From CAZVGZ01 sp964627605 (GTDB lineage Bacteria > Latescibacterota > MWCZ01 > CAZVGZ01), in NCBI GenBank assembly GCA_964627605.1, contig CAZVGZ010000015.1, forward strand, positions 1 to 64,000: DNA of 64,000 bases. The letters are read 5' to 3'. Under the pieces are notes generated by a model. The model had not been told where the DNA came from, searched no databases, and worked only from the letters and a program-made list of their open reading frames with translations. Position 1 is the stretch's first letter, and the number at the start of each line of letters is the position of its first letter. Below are positions 24,900 through 32,748 of the stretch, piece after piece. The translations under genes and the position numbers were made by a program.

Positions 24900-25101
24900 C
24901 GGTCTGCTTCGGCTTTAGAAATCTTGAAAGAAACGTCGCCAGTCGGGCACCTTTTGGGATCTCGTACCCGCAATTGGGGCAGCGAAGCATATTACACCTA
25001 CCGCCGCCTATCGGGCATCCGTTTTTGCATACACGGTCCGGTTCGACAACGTTCGCTCCGCACCTCGGGCACTCTTCAGATGTCAGTGTTAGGTCTTCCA
25101 T
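24886..25101 (-). CDS. Small zinc-ribbon/rubredoxin-like protein in the feo operon
   Basis: 71 residues from ATG 25101, 5 bases downstream of feoB and overlapping the regulator by 14 bases. It carries CPRCGANV, CKNGCPIGGG and CPNCGYEIPKG, so six or seven cysteines in two zinc-ribbon-like knuckles, with a basic C-terminal tail (LSRFLKPKQ). Cys-rich small proteins next to FeoB are known in several phyla and are proposed to assist or gate iron transport, but this sequence does not match FeoC (which has a winged-helix fold) or the membrane FeoB-associated Cys-rich type. Function unknown; iron delivery or sensing is inferred from position. Confidence 0.7.
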   Translation of the reverse strand: MEDLTLTSEECPRCGANVVEPDRVCKNGCPIGGGRCNMLRCPNCGYEIPKGARLATFLSRFLKPKQTDVGN

Positions 25102-25106
25102 GACGA

Positions 25107-27227
25107 TCAGATCCCACCGACGAACAGCATTGCGTGGCGGACAAGTCCGCCAACCAGGAACGCAAACGGGAAGATGAACGCCGTCATCCAAATCGCCGTG
25201 CCGACGTTCCGCTCTTTGGCGATGATGAAGACATTCGCGATACACGGCACGAAAAGCGTGATCGTCACAAGACTGACGACGGTCTGAATCGGGTCGAGCA
25301 AGCCGTCCATATGGAGGACGAGGAGGCCGGCGGCACCGTAGTCGCGTCTCAAGAAACCGATGAGAAACGCCTCGGTGGCTTTTGCCGGAAGACCCAGCCA
25401 TCCCTGTACCAGGGGGGACGCCATGCGCTCAATGACAGACAGCGCTCCCACCAGATCGAGAACGAAAAGCACTGCGGTACCCAGCATAAACAGCGGAACC
25501 ACCTCTTTTAGGTACCACTCGACCCTGGCGACGGTCTTGATGACGATATTGCCCATCTGTGGTTGACGGAGAGCTGGCAGTTCCAAGATCAGATCAGACT
25601 CTTCGCCTGGAAGAACTTTTGACGCCAGCCATCCAACCAACAGCATAACCACCGCAACGGTTCCTATCCACCACACAGCACCAGCAAGCCCGGTGCCTGC
25701 GACCATACCCAGAATAACCCCTAACTGAGCCGAACACGGCACTCCCAACGCCAGAAGGAGCGTCACGATCACGCGCTCCTTGGTGGTGGCGAGAATGCGA
25801 CTGGTCATGGTTGCCATCGTGTCGCAACCTAGGCCCAACATCATCGGGAGAATCGCTTTGCCGTTGAGGCCCATGACCCGAAAGATCCGGTTTGACATCA
25901 CGGCCAATCTGGGCAGATAACCGGAATCTTCCAATATGCTGAATACGATGAAAAAAAAGCCGACTATCGGCAGCACGATGGCGAACCCGTAGCTAAGAGC
26001 CATCGTGAATTGTCCATAGGGCCCCACCAGAACGTCATGAACGAACTTCAGCGCTATCTGAAACCACGAAAGTGCGACGCCAGCAGGGATTTGGTAATCC
26101 GCCCCCAGAACGTCTTTGACCGATTCGGTGATCGGTATCTCGTGAGCCGGTGTTAGAGGTAGGCTCAGCACCCACTCGTTGTCTTCTAATAGGTGGGTGT
26201 GGGGGAACTGAAATATCCAATCGACCACGGTGACGGCGGCTGGGGAAAGATAGCGTCCAAAGATCAGCGTCTCCAAGGTGTCCACTGCGGTACCTGCGCC
26301 GAGGAGGCCGACGAACCAGAATGTCGCTAACAGCGCCAGACCCAGAACGACCAGCCCTTTTACCGGGTCGGTAGACCAGGAGGCTAAGTGGGTTGCCCAA
26401 GACGTGGTCTCCTGGGCGTTTGAATAGCTGACATCGTCCATCAATCTGTCTATCTGGTCCAACCGTGCCTGATTTATCCGCGACGAGATGCGTTCGGTGG
26501 ACTGGTTTTCAGTTTCGTGGCGAATCCGCTCAATTTCGGCGATGGCGTCAGGTTCGATATTGACTCTTATCCAGTCGTCGTCCCCTGAGAGCCAGGATAT
26601 GGCCAGCCCTCGTCCGTCGCGGGGCAGATCGTCTGGAAGCGCCGCTGCAATGCTACCAGCAGCAATCTCAATTTCGTCAGGCAGGATCGTCCGAAACGAG
26701 CTCTGTTCGGCTTTCAACGCAGCGTTAACCGCCGAATCAACACCGTCGTTCCTTACTGCAACTGAGCGTGTTACAGGCACACCCAGTGCCGATTGGAGTG
26801 CTTCGGCGTCGACGAATACGCCCCTTGAATCCGCTTCATCCGACATGTTCAGGGCCAGAGCAAACGGAACTCCCAAGTCTGCCAACTGTGCGGATACGAT
26901 AAGAGCGCGTCTGGTGTTTTTGGAGTCGGCGACCTGGAGGACTGCGGCGTGTGGTTGGGAAAGCAGGATGTCCCTGGTGACCGCCTCGTCCTCGGACATC
27001 GGGACTAGGCTGTTAACTCCAGGGGTGTCTATTATCGTATAGGGTGTGCCACCGAGATCGGTTTTGCCGGTAGCGATTTCGACTGTAGTACCTGGATAGT
27101 TGGCGACTGTGACGTAGCGACCGGTGATCTGATTGAAGAAGACCGATTTGCCGACATTGGGATTGCCTACGAGGACAAACGCTCGTTCGGAATCGATTTC
27201 GGTTGTCCCGGCGCTGTGCGAATGCAT
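25107..27227 (-). CDS. feoB: Ferrous iron transporter FeoB
   Basis: 706 residues from ATG 27227, with GGGGAGGAAC upstream. The N-terminal GTPase has G1 GNPNVGKS (about 22), G2 near YPGTTVE, G3 DTPG and G4 NMSD. Then come a helical GDI-like region and a membrane domain: about 8 helices with GFFFIVFSILEDSGYLPRLA, GCDTMAT, PLFMLGTAVLFVLDLVG, and GFLRRDYGAAGL, the FeoB hallmark. It moves Fe2+ into the cytoplasm. It is the first gene of feoB, zinc-ribbon, DtxR-FeoA, all within 30 bases or overlapping. The long palindrome 94 bases upstream should mediate iron repression. Confidence 0.95.
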   Translation of the reverse strand: MHSHSAGTTEIDSERAFVLVGNPNVGKSVFFNQITGRYVTVANYPGTTVEIATGKTDLGGTPYTIIDTPGVNSLVPMSEDEAVTRDILLSQPHAAVLQVADSKNTRRALIVSAQLADLGVPFALALNMSDEADSRGVFVDAEALQSALGVPVTRSVAVRNDGVDSAVNAALKAEQSSFRTILPDEIEIAAGSIAAALPDDLPRDGRGLAISWLSGDDDWIRVNIEPDAIAEIERIRHETENQSTERISSRINQARLDQIDRLMDDVSYSNAQETTSWATHLASWSTDPVKGLVVLGLALLATFWFVGLLGAGTAVDTLETLIFGRYLSPAAVTVVDWIFQFPHTHLLEDNEWVLSLPLTPAHEIPITESVKDVLGADYQIPAGVALSWFQIALKFVHDVLVGPYGQFTMALSYGFAIVLPIVGFFFIVFSILEDSGYLPRLAVMSNRIFRVMGLNGKAILPMMLGLGCDTMATMTSRILATTKERVIVTLLLALGVPCSAQLGVILGMVAGTGLAGAVWWIGTVAVVMLLVGWLASKVLPGEESDLILELPALRQPQMGNIVIKTVARVEWYLKEVVPLFMLGTAVLFVLDLVGALSVIERMASPLVQGWLGLPAKATEAFLIGFLRRDYGAAGLLVLHMDGLLDPIQTVVSLVTITLFVPCIANVFIIAKERNVGTAIWMTAFIFPFAFLVGGLVRHAMLFVGGI

Positions 27228-27320
27228 TGGCGTTCTGTTCCTCCCCGCGTCGGTTAGAGGCGGGCGGGAGAAAAGTTCGTGGTCGGGCCCGATCTAAATG
27301 CTTACTCACTGGGCCGCTGT

Positions 27321-27353
27321 AGGCGCTATTGAGAATGAGTCTCAATAGCGCCT
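27321..27353. promoter_or_regulatory. Fur/DtxR-type operator in front of feoB
   Basis: AGGCGCTATTGAGA and TCTCAATAGCGCCT form a perfect 14-base inverted repeat around the spacer ATGAG. The 19-base core is shared with the operator at 24156-24180. It lies 94 bases upstream of feoB. The symmetry is much longer than a usual Fur box, so it could also bind two dimers or fold as a hairpin in RNA. Confidence 0.8.
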
Positions 27354-27880
27354 CGCATTGAATATATCGGGTGCTTACACACCGTCAACCCCTCCCTGGC
27401 GTCTCGACAGACATATTCTTCTACCGGTCGTAGGGTGGCCGATGTAGAACTGGTCCAGCGGGGATCAGTCGCTGATAGGTGGTCAGAAAATGGTGAGTTG
27501 GACCATGCGGGATCTCACGCGCACTACCTATTTTTTGTTGAATCAGTGCACGATGGCTACGATGTAAAGCGAGGTGTTTACACACCTCTCCAGAACGGGA
27601 TTATCGGTCGGTTGGTGTTCGTCTGCTGATCTAAGGCTCACTCCAGATAGAAACAACTGATGGAAGCTGAACAAGGTTAGGTGCCGTTGCGTACGACTGA
27701 GGATGGGTGGTGGTGATAGGGTAGCGGTGGTCGAATCGGGCGAAATAGTGGGTGGGGGATAAGCTACATGGATCTGGTGATAGCGTTGCCAATGTGGCCA
27801 CTTAGACGCCTTTGGCACGACAGTAGAATTCCGAACAGATGTGAGGGGAGTTGCATGCTAGATGTTGGAGTGTTATTCTC
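27354..27880. other. Intergenic region with no supported gene
   Basis: About 530 bases between the feoB operator and the CsoR operator. A plus frame at 27435-27629 (64 codons from GTG) has weak protein character but no ribosome site or known family. No RNA gene seen. Confidence 0.45.
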
Positions 27881-27915
27881 TACCGGGTAGGGACCCCCAG
27901 GGGGGTGGGGGTAGA
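27881..27915 (+). promoter_or_regulatory. CsoR-type copper operator
   Basis: The G/C tract contains the perfect inverted repeat ACCCCC-AG-GGGGGT (27893-27906) with GTAGGG before and GTGGGGGTAG after it. This resembles known CsoR operators, pseudo-palindromes of TACCCC...GGGGTA type. It lies about 45 bases upstream of the csoR start at 27960, where it would autoregulate csoR-lgt-copA. Confidence 0.75.
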
Positions 27916-27959
27916 TGATAGTGAGAGTAGGTGTATTGCTAAGGTCAGGAGTTCGACGA

Positions 27960-28271
27960 ATGGCGAGTCAAACGGCACATCACAGTGCGGCAGCGATGGA
28001 CGACGATCTGCGCAAAAACCTGAGCGCCAGGCTAAAAGCTGTGGAGGGTCAGGTGAGAGGGTTGAGCCGAATGGTGGATGATGGGAGGTACTGCGTTGAG
28101 ATTTTGACGCAGGTCTCATCCATCCATGAGGCTCTGCGGGCTGTGGGACGTTCAGTATACCGCAACCATCTTGAGACCTGCGTCACCGATGATATGCAAT
28201 CAGATTCGACAGATCGGCTAAACAGGCATTACGATGAGCTGACAGCTATCGCCTACCGCCTTGCTAAGTGA
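27960..28271 (+). CDS. csoR: CsoR-family copper-sensing repressor
   Basis: 103 residues from ATG 27960, with AGGAG 8 bases upstream; an upstream ATG at 27915 has no such site and lies in the operator. The four-helix DUF156 fold shows LKAVEGQVRGLSRMVDDGRYC, then VSSIHEALRAVGRSVYRNHLETCV. The metal ligands Cys (GRYC), His and Cys (NHLETC, His-x3-Cys) match the Cys-His-Cys Cu(I) set of CsoR, so copper rather than formaldehyde (FrmR) is the likely signal. It is followed 6 bases later by lgt and then copA, and a G/C-rich operator precedes it. Confidence 0.88.
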   Translation: MASQTAHHSAAAMDDDLRKNLSARLKAVEGQVRGLSRMVDDGRYCVEILTQVSSIHEALRAVGRSVYRNHLETCVTDDMQSDSTDRLNRHYDELTAIAYRLAK

Positions 28272-28277
28272 GGGACT

Positions 28278-29054
28278 ATGTATCCTGAGATTCTTTCAAT
28301 CGGCCCGATAACTCTATACAGCTATGGCGCGATGCTGGCTGCGGCGTTTCTTGTGGGCAACTGGCTACTGGGCAGGGAGTGGATGAGGGCGGGGCACACC
28401 AATTCCAAAGTGCCAGATCAGATATTGATTGGCGCGGTTGTAGGCGGACTGGTTGGCTCAAAGCTCCTCTACGCATTCACTGAGGGGATCGACTATTTTG
28501 TCCGCGATCCGCTGGGAACTCTGTTTAGCGGGGCTGGACTGATTTTTCACGGTGGCCTTGGGTTGGCGATGCTGATTGTCGCCTGGGTGATAAAACGTCA
28601 CAGCGTAAAATGGTTGGACGTTGCCGATCTAGGTGCTCCTATCATCTTGCTCAGCTACAGCATCGCCAGGATCGGCTGTTTTCTATCCGGCGATGGTGAC
28701 TACGGCCCCCCGAGCGATCTGCCGTGGGCAATGGCATTCCCCAACGGAACGGTGCCGACGACAGTGCCTGTTCACCCGACCCCGCTCTATGAAGTCGTCG
28801 CGTCCACCGCGGTGTTTAGTCTGCTGTGGAGGATGCGGACAAGACCAGCGGTCAGAGGATGGATGGCGGGATGGGCGTTTTTGGCGATCGGCTTGGAGAG
28901 AGTCGTGGCTGAATACTGGCGAATAAATGCCGACGTCGGGTGGGGGTTTAGTCAGGCGCAGTGGATCAGCGTTGCGATGGCCATAGCCGGGGCGAGGATG
29001 ATCTCAACGCGCTGGAAAACCGTCAAAAAACTTCGCCATGGACAGAGCGGGTAG
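28278..29054 (+). CDS. lgt: Prolipoprotein diacylglyceryl transferase (Lgt), FCB-type, in copper operon
   Basis: 258 residues, about seven membrane helices. It has IFHGGLGLAM (catalytic HGG His), ARIGCFLSGDGDYGPPSDLPW and a C-terminal LERVVAEYWRINADVG with the conserved Arg and Glu. In E. coli Lgt the signature reads GRIGNFINGELWG; here Asn is Cys and an insertion makes GDGDYG, a form typical of FCB-group Lgt proteins. The enzyme transfers diacylglycerol from phosphatidylglycerol to the lipobox Cys of lipoproteins, of which this window has several. Its place between csoR and copA, 6 and 14 bases apart, makes it part of the copper operon. Whether it is the only lgt cannot be seen. Confidence 0.88.
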   Translation: MYPEILSIGPITLYSYGAMLAAAFLVGNWLLGREWMRAGHTNSKVPDQILIGAVVGGLVGSKLLYAFTEGIDYFVRDPLGTLFSGAGLIFHGGLGLAMLIVAWVIKRHSVKWLDVADLGAPIILLSYSIARIGCFLSGDGDYGPPSDLPWAMAFPNGTVPTTVPVHPTPLYEVVASTAVFSLLWRMRTRPAVRGWMAGWAFLAIGLERVVAEYWRINADVGWGFSQAQWISVAMAIAGARMISTRWKTVKKLRHGQSG

Positions 29055-29068
29055 CGGGAGTCAAAGCC

Positions 29069-31567
29069 ATGGAAACGTCGTCATTAGAGTTGACAATGAT
29101 AGAGGAAGTAGGTGTTCGCGCTGATCTACCTGTGAGTGGGATGCATTGCGCTAGCTGCGCTAACGCGGTTGAAAAAGTGGTTTCCGGTGTCGATGGGGTG
29201 ATCTCGGCGTCGATCAACCACGCAAACGAGCAGGCGACGGTGATCTACGACCCTGGATCGGTCACCGTCGCTGCGCTCTTGGAGGCGGTAAAGCAGGCTG
29301 GATACGGTGTACCCACCGAACAGATCACGCTGAGTGTTGGTGGCATGACGTGCGCATCATGCGTCGCCCATGTCGAAAAAGCCCTCAAAGGGGTGGATGG
29401 AGTCGTGGAAACGTCGGTCAACCTGGCGACGGAGCAGGCTCTGGTGACATACGTAGCCGGAAAGACCGATCGCCAGAGGCTGAGTCGCGCAGTGGCTGAT
29501 GCTGGCTACACGGCGGTTGAGGAAGACGACGAGGTCGATACAGACGCCGTCGCGCCGAACCACAGCCGGCGTTTGGGTGCGCAGCGCCATCAGGAATATG
29601 AGCGGCTGCGGTCGAAGGTGATGGTGTCAGCCGCACTGTCGCTGATGATTATGGCGATAGGTATGGGATGGATCGCAGGTGTGGACACGTTGCCGTTTGA
29701 GGTGAGGTCGATTCTGATGCTACTGCTGATTTTGCCCTTAGTGTCGTGGGTTGGTGCCCATTTCTATACCGGTGCATGGAAAGCTGCAAAACGCGGCAGT
29801 GCGGACATGAATACGCTGGTTGCTGTGGGTACCGGCGCGGCGCTGCTGTTTAGCGTGATTGTGACGGTGGCACCTTGGCTCATCTCCCAGGTTGGGCAGA
29901 CTCCTCAGGTCTACTACGACACAGCGGCGATGATAATCACTCTCATAGTCTTCGGGAGGATGTTGGAGGCGAAAGCCAAAGCGAAGGCTTCCGATGCCAT
30001 CGGCGCGTTGATGGAGTTGAGGCCGCCGACCGCCCGCGTTGAAAGAGATGGTCAGGAGCAGGAGGTCGCTATAGATGATGTGGGCGTAGGCGATACGGTA
30101 GTGATCAGGCCAGGCAAAAAAATCCCTGTTGACGGAGTTTTGATAAGCGGTCGTTCGGCAGTGGATGAATCGATGCTTACAGGAGAGGCCATCCCGGTGG
30201 AGAAAAGTGCTGGCGATGAGGTCGTAGGCGGTTCGATTAACAAGACTGGAAGCTTTACGTTCGAGGCGCTCAAAGTCGGGGCCGATACGGTTCTTTTTCA
30301 GATTATTGCTCTGGTCGAAGATGCCCAGGGATCAAAAGCGCCCATTCAGCGGCTGGCCGACAAGATCACAGGTGTATTTGTGCCGATCGTGATGCTCATA
30401 GCCTTGTTGACCTTTGCGGCTTGGCTGGTGTTTTGGCCGCCGCCGTCGCTCACTTTCGCGCTGGTCAATTTTGTCGCGGTGCTCATAATCGCATGCCCCT
30501 GCGCTTTGGGGTTGGCGACACCAACGGCGATCATGGTGGGGATTGGCAAAGGCGCTGAGGCCGGAATTCTGATCAAGGGTGGAGAGAGTTTGGAGATCGC
30601 TGGGAGGTTGGACCGGATCGTATTTGACAAGACCGGAACGCTGACTGAGGGGTCGCCGGAGGTGACTGATCTGATCGCGTTGGGGGATACTACAGAAACC
30701 GAACTGCTAGGTTGGGCGGCCAGCGTAGAGAGGTTTTCCGAACATCCGCTTTCAGAAGCGATCTGTAGGCGGGCTGAGGACGACGGTGTGGAGCTCGCCG
30801 TCGCAGAGGGTTTTGAGGCGATTCCGGGACGGGGCGTCACAGCCGCCACCGGCGGTCGTGCGGTTGCTCTAGGTAATCTGGCGATGATGCAAGGGATGGG
30901 TGTCGAACTGGGCGAGGTTCTTACGCAGGCTGAAAATCTCGCGGAAGATGGAAAAACACCGATGTACATCGCGGTGGACGGGCAAGCGGTGGGGCTCATA
31001 GCTGTCGCTGATACTGTGAAATCAGGCGCTAAGGATGCGGTCATCACACTCAAGGAGATGAGGCTCGAGAGTATCATGATTACCGGTGATAACGAAGCCA
31101 CAGCAAGCGCCATCGCAGCAACTGTAGGTATAAAGACTGTTCTTGCAGGGGTGATGCCCGATCAAAAAGCCAGCAGCGTAAAGAGTCTGCAAGACCAAGG
31201 TCACCGTGTCGGCATGGTTGGCGATGGGATCAACGATGCTCCTGCGCTGGCGCAGGCGGATGTGGGGATCGCCATTGGTGGCGGCACCGATGTGGCGATA
31301 GAAGCGTCGGACATGACTCTGATGACCGGCGACTTAAATGGCGTTGTTACCGCATTGCGGCTGTCCAGGCGAACGATACTTACGATCCGGCAGAACCTGT
31401 TTTGGGCGTTCTTCTATAACGTAGCTGCGATTCCTGTCGCCGCTGGAATCCTATATCCAGCTTTCGGGATATTATTGCACCCGGCGATGGCGGCGGCGGC
31501 GATGGCGATGAGCAGCGTCTCTGTGGTGTCCAACAGTCTTAGGCTCAAAAGGTTCAGAGTCGCCTAG
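29069..31567 (+). CDS. copA: Cu(I)-translocating P1B-type ATPase CopA
   Basis: 832 residues from ATG 29069, with GGGAG 8 bases upstream. Two heavy-metal-associated domains carry GMHCASC (about 24) and GMTCASC (about 92). Eight membrane helices follow with the Cu(I) motif CPC at about 476-478 (IIACPCALG). Catalytic parts are present: TGE in the actuator domain (MLTGEAIPVEK), DKTGT phosphorylation site at about 520, SEHPLSEAI, and GDGINDAPAL. The C-terminal helix has FFYNVAAIPVAAG and SSVSVVSNSLRLKRF, with the Met-Ser-Ser-x-Ser copper-site motif of CopA. It exports Cu(I) from the cytoplasm and should be induced through CsoR. It ends the operon. Confidence 0.95.
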   Translation: METSSLELTMIEEVGVRADLPVSGMHCASCANAVEKVVSGVDGVISASINHANEQATVIYDPGSVTVAALLEAVKQAGYGVPTEQITLSVGGMTCASCVAHVEKALKGVDGVVETSVNLATEQALVTYVAGKTDRQRLSRAVADAGYTAVEEDDEVDTDAVAPNHSRRLGAQRHQEYERLRSKVMVSAALSLMIMAIGMGWIAGVDTLPFEVRSILMLLLILPLVSWVGAHFYTGAWKAAKRGSADMNTLVAVGTGAALLFSVIVTVAPWLISQVGQTPQVYYDTAAMIITLIVFGRMLEAKAKAKASDAIGALMELRPPTARVERDGQEQEVAIDDVGVGDTVVIRPGKKIPVDGVLISGRSAVDESMLTGEAIPVEKSAGDEVVGGSINKTGSFTFEALKVGADTVLFQIIALVEDAQGSKAPIQRLADKITGVFVPIVMLIALLTFAAWLVFWPPPSLTFALVNFVAVLIIACPCALGLATPTAIMVGIGKGAEAGILIKGGESLEIAGRLDRIVFDKTGTLTEGSPEVTDLIALGDTTETELLGWAASVERFSEHPLSEAICRRAEDDGVELAVAEGFEAIPGRGVTAATGGRAVALGNLAMMQGMGVELGEVLTQAENLAEDGKTPMYIAVDGQAVGLIAVADTVKSGAKDAVITLKEMRLESIMITGDNEATASAIAATVGIKTVLAGVMPDQKASSVKSLQDQGHRVGMVGDGINDAPALAQADVGIAIGGGTDVAIEASDMTLMTGDLNGVVTALRLSRRTILTIRQNLFWAFFYNVAAIPVAAGILYPAFGILLHPAMAAAAMAMSSVSVVSNSLRLKRFRVA

Positions 31568-31578
31568 AAATCGACGGC

Positions 31579-31890
31579 CTATGTCGGACTGTGGGTGATT
31601 GGACAGCTCGGGATGGTCTGTCGAATGCGGTCGTCGAGTAGGCCTATGGCTCTGTTCCTGTGACGTAATTGGTCTGCTCTGTCGCTTTCCCCTATGTGTT
31701 CCAACGTCTCTCTGTTTCTGAGTAGCACTACCTCTTGTTGTGGTTGCACGTTCCGCGACTGATCTGCTCATCTCGTGCAAAGAATGAATGGCCTGTTTGA
31801 CCCCTCCAAACAGCGAGTGATCGGCATCCCGATTGCACCGGCTAGATTGACTGTGGACCGCTCCAGTTCCATTGCCCCTCAAACAGTGCT
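31579..31890 (-). pseudogene. Possible decayed gene between copA and purQ
   Basis: On the minus strand two protein-like stretches lie in different frames: SLFGGVKQAIHSLHEMSRS in one, then, one frame over, EVVLLRNRETLEHIGESD and DQLRHRNRAIGLLDDRIRQ, ending at TAG 31579-31581. A 56-residue frame from GTG 31749 is also open. I cannot name a family. It may be a frameshifted remnant, or chance in 363 bases that otherwise hold nothing. Confidence 0.3.
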
Positions 31891-31930
31891 CCATCTGTTG
31901 GCCACCGATAGCGTTCGCTTTTCAACTGCC

Positions 31931-32698
31931 CTAAACGGAGTTGACAGCGTTTCTAAAAAGCTGAAGGCCGTCGCCCTCTGGCTTGATCCCATCCCTGGTC
32001 CAGTTGGGATGCTGAGTACCATCAACGTGCCGTTCAGGGTGTGGCATCATCCCCAGAATCCGCCCAGTGGGATCACATACCCCAGCTATATGATCCTGCG
32101 AACCGTTGGGATCGGCGGGATAGGATGGTTTGCCGCCTCCCTTTAGAGAGTAGCGGAACACCACCTGGTCCGCCCTATTGAGAGCCGCCAGATCTTCTGC
32201 CGAACGAGTGATGAACTTTCCTTCAGCGTGGGCAACCGGGAAATAGACTGGTGGTTTTAGGCCTACGGTCCATGGACATACAGAGCTTGCAGGTTGGAGC
32301 CACACCCACCTTCCTTCGAACTTACCGGATTCGTTGTCAGTGAGCGTCGCGCTCCGCTCATCACCATCGTTTCCAGGAAGTAGCCCTGTCTTCACCAGCA
32401 CCTGAAAGCCATTGCAGACGCCGATGCCCAAACGGTCTTTCGAGAAGAAACTGCGCAGCGCGTCGCCTAAGCGATGTCTTAGTTCATTGGCGAGTACCAG
32501 CCCTGCTGCGACATCGTCACCATAGGTGAACCCCCCAGGGATTCCAAGAATCTGGTAGCGTTCCAGGTCGCTGGGCGACTCTATGATCCTGTTTATGTGA
32601 ATCAGGTCTACATCGGCTCCCGCCAACCCAAAGGCGTGGACCAACTCCTCATCGCAGTTGCTTCCTGCGGACCTTAGCACTAGCACTTGCGCTTTCAT
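31931..32698 (-). CDS. purQ: Phosphoribosylformylglycinamidine synthase, glutaminase subunit PurQ
   Basis: 255 residues. It opens with VLVLRSAGSNCDEELVHAF, then GIPGGFTYGDDVAAG, RLGIGVCNGFQVLVKTGLLPG with the nucleophilic Cys, and ILGMMPHPERH with the catalytic His and Glu. It supplies ammonia from glutamine to PurL for the fourth step of purine synthesis (FGAR to FGAM). It starts 50 bases after purL stops on the same strand, so the two form an operon; a separate purS is absent but PurS-like repeats are fused to PurL. The length is typical for PurQ. Confidence 0.93.
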   Translation of the reverse strand: MKAQVLVLRSAGSNCDEELVHAFGLAGADVDLIHINRIIESPSDLERYQILGIPGGFTYGDDVAAGLVLANELRHRLGDALRSFFSKDRLGIGVCNGFQVLVKTGLLPGNDGDERSATLTDNESGKFEGRWVWLQPASSVCPWTVGLKPPVYFPVAHAEGKFITRSAEDLAALNRADQVVFRYSLKGGGKPSYPADPNGSQDHIAGVCDPTGRILGMMPHPERHVDGTQHPNWTRDGIKPEGDGLQLFRNAVNSV

Positions 32699-32748
32699 CT
32701 ATGTCTGTCCAATCCTGCTTGGTTTCTGTCTGCGTGTTCCGAATGAGG

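Noticed and set aside
27435..27629. 64-codon plus-strand frame from GTG in the feoB-csoR gap
   Set aside because: No ribosome site, no recognisable family, and composition no better than chance; noted only within the intergenic entry.
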